Of a DNA stretch of 64,000 nucleotides, positions 55,390 to 64,000 are shown piece by piece. How positions within the stretch are numbered: the stretch's first letter is position 1; the number at the start of each line of letters is the position of its first letter. Origin of the DNA: Mytilus trossulus (Eukaryota > Mollusca > Bivalvia > Mytilida > Mytilidae). Under the pieces are notes generated by a model. That model was not told the origin of the DNA. It worked only from the letters and a program-made list of their open reading frames with translations, and did not search any database. Position numbers and translations under genes: made by a program. Location: contig NC_086384.1 in NCBI RefSeq assembly GCF_036588685.1, positions 50,423,973 to 50,487,972 on the forward strand, in the 5' to 3' direction.

Positions 55390-56395
55390 GTTTAAAGATA
55401 ATATATATTTTTCTATATGTATTAAAATTTAAATTGTTTACCTTTTATAATCTTAATCGGTTATATACACATGGGGCTAAACCGTGAATACTCGTAATAT
55501 TTGCTTTCGTTGCCAAATTTAATAACATGTTCATGTACAATACGTACATAAGATTTAACATTTAAAAAACAGCCGTTGGTAACAATTCTATTCAATTATT
55601 GATAAGATTGTCTTTGTTAATAAAAGTTAAATTGTGTATCTACCATTCTCTCACTTTATTATAGGACTTAATATAATATGTGTTTTCCCATAATATCAAC
55701 TTTCGTTTTCATTTCAATTACACGTAGTTATATCACCTACGCAATACTTTGTAATTTGAAATTAAAAACCCAGGTATATCAAACATGGTGAAAAGGAAAA
55801 CTAAGATATAATAAACCAAAAAATTATATACACACTTGACAAATTAGATATTAATGTGTTTGTTTATCTTCATATTAAACTTTAATATATGTATGTTTTA
55901 CATAGACATCAGACTGTTACTTCATTTTCACTTTATGTTTAAATTTGTTGATATAAACTAAAGTTAGATTGTTTACCTGCCATCCTTTCAGCCTGTTATA
56001 GGATTATACATAAAATGTGTGTTTCCGTGATACCAATTTTCGTTTCCATTTAACTTAAACCCTTTTACAACACCTGAATGTACACCAAACTATTTTGTAA
56101 TTTACATTTAAAAACTGCGGTACATTAAACATGATGACAAACTAACATGATATCAATAACAAAAATGTGTACACACGGGAAGTATTAGGTTATATATGGA
56201 TCTGGTTCGATAGATCGGGTTTGTGTTATTATTCTCAGTTGATGTGTTTCCCTCAGTTTTAGTTTGTAACCCAGATTTATTTTTTCTCAATCGATTTATG
56301 AACTTCGGATAGCGATAAACTACTGTTCCCTCTATTTATGTTTCTCAAAAGTTTGTGACATGGGCAGCGGTTCATAATTATTCATAGTATATTAA
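55390..56395. repeat. Right copy of the duplicated block, second part
   Basis: It is collinear with 7930-8312, then directly with 11666-12140 and 12640-12855. It therefore shows the unoccupied state of both the 3.35-kb insertion (site ggtgaaaag at 55787-55795) and the retrozyme-like unit of the left copy. Two related internal units start at about 55620 and 55960. Confidence 0.8.
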
Positions 56396-58479
56396 AGTTT
56401 GAAATGTCTTAAAACCTACCTAAGAATGTGAATAAAAACTTTTAGAGTTGGATTTACCCATTTGCCTAGTATTGATTCTAGATTATACCATTTGATAGGG
56501 GACTTTCTGTTTGAAATTACCTTGGAAGCCAGTTTTTTTTTTGTCATTCTGTAACATTTCGAGTGTTACATCATTGCTAGTAAATTATTAATAGATATTC
56601 CTGCTAAATATTGTCATATTTCAGTACATCTTTTGGTTCTTTACCTATAATGCTGTGTCATATTCCTAATATCTGTAGTTTAGTCTGGAAAACATATTTT
56701 ATTATCGAGTTGGAATAGACTTTGAACTTCTTTTTACATATTGTAGTACTCGGGTTTTTGTTTTAAAGTTAATGTGTTTGACTGTGTACCAGGTTTCAAT
56801 TAAAACAACTGAGTTTTATGGTTAAATCGTCCAATGTACTGATACACTACTTATCAAGGTTAGGGTGGTTGAGCGCTCAAAAACAAGTGTTACCCCTACA
56901 CATTATGTATGTGCCTGTTTAAAATCAGAAGTTTATTTGTTAAAGTTTGTCATGTTTGTATTTCACAAATGTGTCTGTTATAAATTAGGCTGTTAATATT
57001 TCAAGTTTTAATTGTTTCACATATATCCATATTAGGGCCTTTTATAGCCTACTCGTTCTTATGGTTGTACTCATTGTAGAAATATTGACGGTGACCAATA
57101 ACTGCTTGCATCAATCTTATTGGAATTCTGGTGTTTATATTTCTAATTGCAATACTACGAAATTTCATGGTTATTATATCTACCAATGGGGTTAATTGAC
57201 ACCCTTGGTAGAATGAAATAGTAATGATATCTAAAATAAATGTGATTGGTTATTTTTAAATATGTTATTCTTTGTAAATGTTTTTTTTTAACCTAAAATC
57301 TGATTTATTGCACTATTGCTGTTATAATGAATACCATGTTTACAGCATTTGACCGGGACACCTTTAGTGCTAGTTTTACTGAACAAACAGTTAGATTAAT
57401 AATGATAAATGGTTAGATTTACATTCTAGGTATCAATATTATGTATACAGATTAATTTCCGGAAAACATTAAATTCGTGAACCGCTTTGACTCTGTATAT
57501 GCTTGTTGACATGTTCATGACCTAATGATCAACGATTACACGATGGAGACAGGTTAACAGGCTAAGCATTTTATATCAATTATGTAGGTGTACATACTTG
57601 GTTGCAAATTGAAGTAATTTTATCAGTTTATTTTTTTATGAATATGTGATATATTAGATCAAGGAAGCATCAAGGATAATAGGTGTATAATCTTTTATCC
57701 CTGATCATTATAATTATCACGACGAAATCCACAACACTTGGTTTTAAGATTAAACAATGGCGAGACACATGTATTGCTGAATAAATATAACATATAACAT
57801 ATATGCATAGAATAATAATTATATGTACAAGCCTATTTCTTTCCATATTTTACCTTGTTTACCACATGGAAGTGTCGAAATGTTTAAGTTTAATGTTTAA
57901 GTTTAATTGTTTAAGGCATATACATAAAAAATTGTAGTTTTATAATTTGAATTGTGGTCAGAAAATGTAATAAGTGTCACCAAAAGATTTATATCATAAT
58001 AATTTATATCACAGATTTCATATCCTATTATGCATGTTATGAGATTTCTGTCGTTTAGGATATTATGGCCAATTTCAACTTTATTTAATAGTATGATGAT
58101 CTTTTCCTCAAAAGTTTTAATGAAACCAAATTTAACAAAAATGTGTTGCAGAGATAAACTATCAAGTATAAAAAAATTGTGAACACACAATAGATAAAAA
58201 AATAAAATGTAACATCTTTTTATATTTGCATAAAGAGTCGCATGTTTGTTCGAGTAGTCTGTGGGTCATTTTTCTTTTAACTCAGGAACTATAGAAATGT
58301 TTGGTCTGGTTTTCACAACTTTGTATTTACCTAAAAATAATGAGCTACTTAGAACAAGGCAAATTATCTTTAGTAATGGTAAAATTTTAGAAAAGTTCAA
58401 TTTAGTTGACAACACTTTTCAAACAGTATTCGGCCTTTTTCAAATAATCAATATAAGTTAATAATTCGAAAACGAACAA
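56396..58479. other. No gene seen; one faint interspersed repeat
   Basis: 57037-57130 (gggccttttatagcctactc) is a decayed minus-orientation copy of the family at 31847. Otherwise AT-rich sequence without domains; the open frame at 57903-58190 has none. Confidence 0.5.
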
Positions 58480-59290
58480 ATGTCAAGATAACACAAAAAC
58501 ACAATATAGAAAACTGAAGATTGAGCGATACGAGCCCCACTAAAAATCCAAGGGTGATCTCAGTAGATGATGAAGGGCTATGAGATCCTGCGTCGCATGT
58601 GGCATCCGTCGTGATGGTAATTTGAGTACAAACCTCGTGATAAGTCTTATTCAGTAGTGCACATTCCGGGAAAAGCGGACATCGGAAAATATTTGTCATT
58701 ATCAGAGAAACAAATACTCCATAACAGTCACCTAGATCGTGATGGCATCCATAAAAATAAATATGTTTTAAACTTAGACAGTGGGGTTTTCTAGTTTGAT
58801 AACTTCCATGTAAGCATCGGTATAAAAAATGACAGATCTTGAGTATCATATCATCATATTAATCCATGTGCAGACACTACTGGAATGTTGCATGGTAAAT
58901 AAAATTTCACAAATGTTTTGGTGAAGCTGACTTCATCTCAACTGTTTTATTTACTTTGTTCTCAACCCATCTCTTTGTCAATTTCTAGAAAAAAGTTAAG
59001 ATGTAAAATTGTATCTGTTTTCTTCATTTTAAACGAGTTGGAAAAGGATCTGATTCGTTTGCAATAGTCACCAAACATATAGTACGCATATGTAAAGGAT
59101 TATGCTAGTTATTTTTCATTCCTCCTATGAAAATCTTGCATGCAGTTGGCCTCATATGAATACAGACACAAATCAACAAAAAAGTTGGTTCCTATGGGAA
59201 TGTAGAGTTTCTGTTAAAAAACAAAGTCTCCAAAGAATAGCAATATGTTGCCAATCAAGGAATCTAGCATGATGATAACTGAAGTTATAG
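58480..59290 (-). pseudogene. Naiad-type Penelope-like element, decayed 3' part
   Basis: 58500-58760 follows 33000-33250 of the intact element (aacacaatatagaaaactga, gggtgatctcag, gagatcctg, catccgtcgtgatgg, actccataacagtcacctag). Later stretches (cattcctcctatgaaaatcttgcatgcagttggcctcatatgaat; gccaatcaaggaatctagca) follow its reverse transcriptase region, with many indels and stops. It is truncated at about 59290. The tail of one direct repeat is recognisable at 58485-58540. Confidence 0.75.
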
Positions 59291-60814
59291 CATATTTTAT
59301 ATTTGAATTTAAGAGCGAACGTATGGAACTTTATATATCAGCTATTACATGTAGTAAGCACAGTATATAGAAGTAAGAGGGTATTTGGCGTCAAAATGAA
59401 CTCATTATGCTGTTCTATTCTTGGTATTTTGAATAAGCAATCATCAAGAAAAAGAAAACAAACCAAACAAAAAAAAAACAAATTGTTCTTTTCAAGATAT
59501 CATTGGTATAGCATGTTTATCTATTTCATTAAAATTTATGATATCTACTTTAATTAGAATATTAAGCTAAGTTGACACAATCCTTGTATTTTATTGCAGT
59601 AACATTTTTTTTGGAAAATGGTTAATTCTGCTATAATTTAAAATTGTTTGCTTGCGAGCCCCTCTCTGTTATTAATGTAAGATATCTTTGATTAATTTTC
59701 CAAACGTTAAATTTCATTATGCGGAGATAATATAATTTGGTTTTCATTCGAAGTCCTTTGAAAAAAGTTAAAAATGTTTTATGTAGAATCCAATTATATT
59801 TTTTCAAAATAAAAATTGGCAGAAGTTTGAAGAAAGTGGTGGCGATGGTGGTCTGTTTTTGTGTTTGTGCGTTTGTGTGTTTGTGTTAAGGGGTGTTACA
59901 TTTCTTTCATGTCTTTGTATTTAGGGACTGAATTATGTAGAAAAGACGGTATGTATGCATCATGTGTGTTCTGACATAATTGTATACACCGTAGTAAAGC
60001 AACTTTAATGATCTTTAATGATTTTACAAATAGCAGGATCAATGCTGATGATGATTTAATAATTCTTGATGTTGGTATATAGTAATTTTATACATTTCAA
60101 AACAAATAAAGAAAAAAATAAATAAACATTTATGTCTTTAATAAACCAATAAAAGATCTAGTGCATCGATCAATTTTGTAACGATTTAAAATTCAATAAA
60201 ATAAATATACTTGAAGTTGAAATTATAGCCTTGTTAGGGTAGACAATCGGCTCATTGAGTTTATGGAATTAAACATAGTACAAAAGAATGTAACTATTGC
60301 ATACAAATCCCACACCAGAAATAAATTAACACATAATTTGTTCTCTACCTTCAATGACGATTTTTTTAATTATTTATATAATCTACAGTTGAAAATCTAT
60401 AGGATAGTGAAAGCTAGTGAATGCTAACCCACAATTTTTGTGTGAGTAAAACCTAATTAAAATAGAACACGATTTACTTGATTTGTATAGCTTATAATTA
60501 ATGTGTTTACATATTTATATACTATATAGCTTTTAAACAGTATGCACATCTAACAATATAAGGCACACTACATAACCTATGTTTGCATCAACTAACTTAA
60601 ATTAATATTAATTTAAAGGCTCATTTTGACATTGTTAACATTAATATCCGTGTTGGAATTTGAATATTTTCACAAGTTCGGTTAAGTTTTAACTTAATAA
60701 AAATATCCCGATATTGTCAGGTAAACATGCTAATTGATACCATTAACCAAACACAGTGTCATGAAAAATCTAACTCAAATTCAACATTAAATTTGTTTTT
60801 GTTATATGTCATAT
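59291..60814. other. No gene seen
   Basis: AT-rich, with a TTTGTG-rich low-complexity stretch at about 59855-59888. This may include the 3' untranslated region of the next gene. Confidence 0.5.
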
Positions 60815-62787
60815 TCAACCCATTAGTATAAGTCTCCTGGCGGCAGAATTGAGCGATGCATTCGGAAATATTTTGACAGACTGTAGAAATGCCTGTCGTG
60901 CAGATTCCTTGTCGCCAAATAATTGTAAAGCAATTCCTACTAGATTGTAGGCATTTGCTGCACCTGTCCGATATGGAATCAAATAATGTTCTTCTGTAAC
61001 CAGTTGTAGACCTTGAATGAAATCCTGATATTGTCTTCTATTATTAAGGTGAAAATGACAAAGAAAACCAAGGAAATAAGCGTACGCTGTCGATGGAAAC
61101 AAATATGTTCCATTCCATCCCTTTATTAAAAGTTCATCTGGTAACAATGTTGAACTCGCCTTCAATCGTATTTTATCTACAAACATTATTTTCAGCATAT
61201 AAACAAGACTCTTTTTGTGGAATGATTGCAGTTTTAATGATTGGTAATGGATATCCGTCATAGTCATGTTGCGGTACAGTTTTTCGGGGCTACATTTTGA
61301 TATAGAATAGCTAATAATGTGTAAAGCCTGACTGTATTGTTTTGTCTTATAAAAAAACGAAGCAATCATAAGCCATCCAGAAACAGCGTCATGATATATA
61401 TTTGTCAGCAAAGGACTTAGAAAGGATTTGTACTGATTGTATTTGTATTGATTATTACTGATTGCACTTTCCCGTGGTAAACACTGCGAGTGAAAATTAC
61501 ATACGAATGACATGTAGTAAGCATATAAATGCTTTGGTGAAGATTGCTGAAACGATAATATCTGTACGATTCTGTATAATTTAAACATATCTGTTTTAGC
61601 AGAAGATACTAAAGTACAATTTGCACAAAACATCATCGTGGAGTTTATTATTTTCTCAAAATCTTTAACATATAATGTAAATGGTTCGATAGGGAAATTC
61701 CACATTGATAGATCAAAGATAGATATTTGATCTGAAAATAAGATGCATCGCCAACCATAGCTGTGCAACATATATAACTTTTGTAAAAGAAATTCACGAG
61801 CGCGACCGTCTATTTTGTTCTCGAACATGTTGTTTTCTGGGATGAAGTAATGTAAGCAAACTGAGTATTCGACACAATAAATCAGCCTACTGAAACATCG
61901 CATAAAACAAGGTATAAGATTATCAGGCTTCCATACAGAGAGTGGCAGTTCGTCAGATATCCAGAAAATAATTGTCTTCATGAAATAAGAACAGAGTAAA
62001 TCTTTACATTCAGGGTAATGTGCTATAACATCTTTCAAAATTACTTTTAAGAGAGCATAACAAAGTAATTGCGTGTGATTAAATATATTGATAAGAAGTT
62101 TTTCAGCCACTGAAAAAGATACTCGCCATTCTAGATCTTCTTTTTGCGATTCATGAACACCGATCGGTACAAAGAGTACCCCATGGCTTATGATACTTTG
62201 TTTGACATTTTGACTTATCCATGAGCTTCTTGGTCGTGTTATCCAATGTACTGCAGGAGATATCCACGTTTTACAATGTAGAGAGTGAGCATAGTCAAAA
62301 GTTCCTGTTTCGTTTGTTATACAAGGTCCGTGAATTGACTGGCCTTTAATATGTTTTAACAAGATTCTTTGTTTAAATAATGCACTCGAGTAATAAAGTT
62401 TACCGTTGATTTTTTCACAACATTGCAAGTCAAGACGACCTCCATATGCTCCAGTATGTTCTAGTTTTAATAAAGTAAAACCAGGTTTAACTTCATCTAG
62501 TTCCATAGACAAATATGTTTTACTTGAATGAAAGGCAGGTTTTTTATACTCATAAACCTCGATATATTTGAATATCATCATCATATCTAAATCACTGCCT
62601 CTCATCTCGAGTCCTTCCCCAAAGCTTCCACTTGTTATATAAAAACTTATCTGGTTAGTTGTAAAAATATCTCGCATCGCATTCATCAATCTGATTGTTT
62701 TGACATGATCTTCTGTTCCCACTATATTCTGACAAAGATAGCGGTACAGAGCTAGTGATATGTTTGATATGTTAGTTGTTACATTGT
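60815..62787 (-). CDS. Second Mab-21/cGAS-like nucleotidyltransferase-fold protein with TPR-like C-terminus (large exon)
   Basis: The exon runs from an acceptor (TAATTGCAG at 62788-62796) to the stop at 60815, about 657 residues, without stops or frameshifts. It is a close paralogue of 45231-47176 along its full length. The catalytic-type motif reads TSGSFGEGLEMRGSDLDM, again G-S-x10-D-h-D. The GPCITNETG, LHCKTWISPAVHWITR, VPIGV and EWRVSFSVAEKLL blocks are kept, and the C-terminus AANAYNLVGIALQLFGDKES, ARQAFLQSVK is TPR-like. The same acceptor context in both copies (catgtttgttt before the pyrimidine tract) shows a shared gene structure with an unseen first exon. Both genes point the same way, 13.6 kb apart. 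Product function: cGAS-like receptor or Mab-21-type protein, not settled by sequence. Confidence 0.85.
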
Positions 62788-62796
62788 CTGCAATTA

Positions 62797-62954
62797 GAAA
62801 AGTTAAACAAACATGGTAAGTACATTTATAATGCATTCGATAAATTTTTGTTGACAGTTAGGTTCTTCACACTATATTCTTTGTCCATTAAACGTAAATC
62901 AAACGAGATTTAAATATACAGATAATGAGTTTTATTAAGATATTAGTAACGTTA
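62797..62954 (-). other. Intron or upstream flank of the second Mab-21-like gene
   Basis: It is similar to the corresponding upstream stretch of the first copy (compare cgtaaatcaaacgagattta with cttaaatcatacgagatttg), so the paralogy extends past the exon. Confidence 0.6.
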
Positions 62955-63060
62955 ATATAAAAAAGAAGATCATGTGATATGATTGCAAATGAGACATATC
63001 TGCACAAGAGATCAAAATGACAACCAAAATAACTACTATAGGTGAATTTAAAAATCGGGT
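62955..63060 (+). repeat. Interspersed repeat fragment
   Basis: ataaaaaagaagatcatgtgatatgattgc and aactactataggtgaattt match the start of the family at 31847 and 47605. Confidence 0.65.
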
Positions 63061-64000
63061 AAAATAATAAAATGTGTAATACTACCATTGATTTCCTCCT
63101 TTTAGTCCTAGTAAAATTTGCACTTTTCAAAAATATTTACAGAATTTATTTTTCAAATAAAGAAATACTTGGCATGGGTTAAGTTTTATCCTTTCCAGCA
63201 ATATAGAAAAAAGTCACATTTCATTGCATATAAGAAAATAGTCGCCACTGGAAGTTAACCAATCAAATGTCTCCCCTTATGTAATATGTGTACAAGTTTT
63301 AGTAACCATGTAACCTCATGTTTACAAAATATTCTATAAAAACCCGAAATAAAAATAAAATAATGGTGCTTTGAAACACCCAAGACATTGGTTTATGACA
63401 CATAAATGTTTAGGTTGCTATAAAGAGTTTCGTATAAAAAAAAAACTAGGGGTTATTCCCCGACTAGAAATATACATGGAGGGAAGTCCCTTTTTATCAG
63501 CATAATTGGTGATAAAGTATCATGTGTTTTGTATTTGGTTGGAAAACAAGTAAATTAACTTCAGTTAAAACAGGTTGCATGATTACAATTATTTAAATAA
63601 ATAGATTACAAATACATGTTTAAAGGGGAGACAATACTGTAAGCATCCTGTTTTTTAGCAGTGGAAATCGAAAACTTATTTTCAGCCGCTGTAGCTTTTT
63701 TTCGGAGCAGGCGAACGTATCCTAAAGCATAATTGTTTTGAAAAACAAGGTAAAAATCTATGAAATTCATACAGTTTTGATTATGAAAAATGTGTATTAA
63801 TCATGTCTTTATTGGTGTGCACATGACCCGATTTCAGTTTTTTTACATTAGATTATGCAATGTTTACCCAATGTTTACCCATTTTCTCTGGATAAAACTT
63901 TGTTATACTATTAAAAGTACACTTTATTTTTATTCATTATCAGATTATAGTTTTACACATTTGCAAGTATCTTTATCAAACAGTCTACCACTAAGGATGA
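63061..64000. other. No gene seen
   Basis: AT-rich sequence to the window end. No coding exon for the Mab-21-like gene could be recognised here. Confidence 0.45.

Overview
The window looks like genomic DNA of a bivalve mollusc, most likely a marine mussel (Mytilus-type). It is AT-rich, with spliced and intronless animal genes far apart in a sea of interspersed repeats. Several repeat families, the Penelope-like elements, the hammerhead-ribozyme repeats and the expanded Toll-like-receptor and Mab-21/cGAS-like genes all fit that group. The species is an inference from these families, not something the sequence proves.

Host genes are few and point to innate immunity. An intronless Toll-like receptor on the plus strand (25185-27635) keeps every domain but carries two compensating frameshifts. 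A decayed inverted relative of its 3' half lies at about 41545-42290. Two full-length minus-strand paralogues with a Mab-21/cGAS-like nucleotidyltransferase core and a TPR-like C-terminus sit at 45231-47176 and 60815-62787. A truncated pseudogene of the same family (about 44605-45200) directly follows the first.

Mobile elements dominate. Region 1-12.9 kb is an old duplicate of 52.2-56.4 kb. Within it, a 3.35-kb insertion (8313-11665) is flanked by a 9-bp duplication and is missing from the other copy. Region 14025-24982 is a two-layer nested transposon. The outer element is non-autonomous, has 26-bp terminal inverted repeats and carries a roughly 430-bp tandem array. Inside one array unit sits a 6126-bp ISL2EU-type element with an AT target duplication. 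It has two convergent, apparently intact spliced genes: a THAP-DDE transposase (minus) and a SWIM-YqaJ nuclease-PHD protein (plus). An empty site for the outer element is present at 38757. Region 32893-36423 is a Penelope-like element of the permuted type (GIY-YIG before reverse transcriptase, as in Naiad) with an intact 995-residue frame and identical 161-bp direct repeats. Older Penelope-like relics lie at 48.5-51.7 kb and 58.5-59.3 kb.

Scattered throughout are hammerhead-ribozyme (retrozyme-like) repeats, large foldback elements (42396-43411, 50777-50898, 2121-2280), a pair of terminal-inverted-repeat elements (2368-3019, 3769-4374) and many copies of a mussel-type interspersed repeat. The rest, especially 4.4-7.8, 28.5-29.5, 36.5-38.1, 39.2-41.5, 56.4-58.5, 59.3-60.8 and 63.1-64.0 kb, shows no gene I can support.
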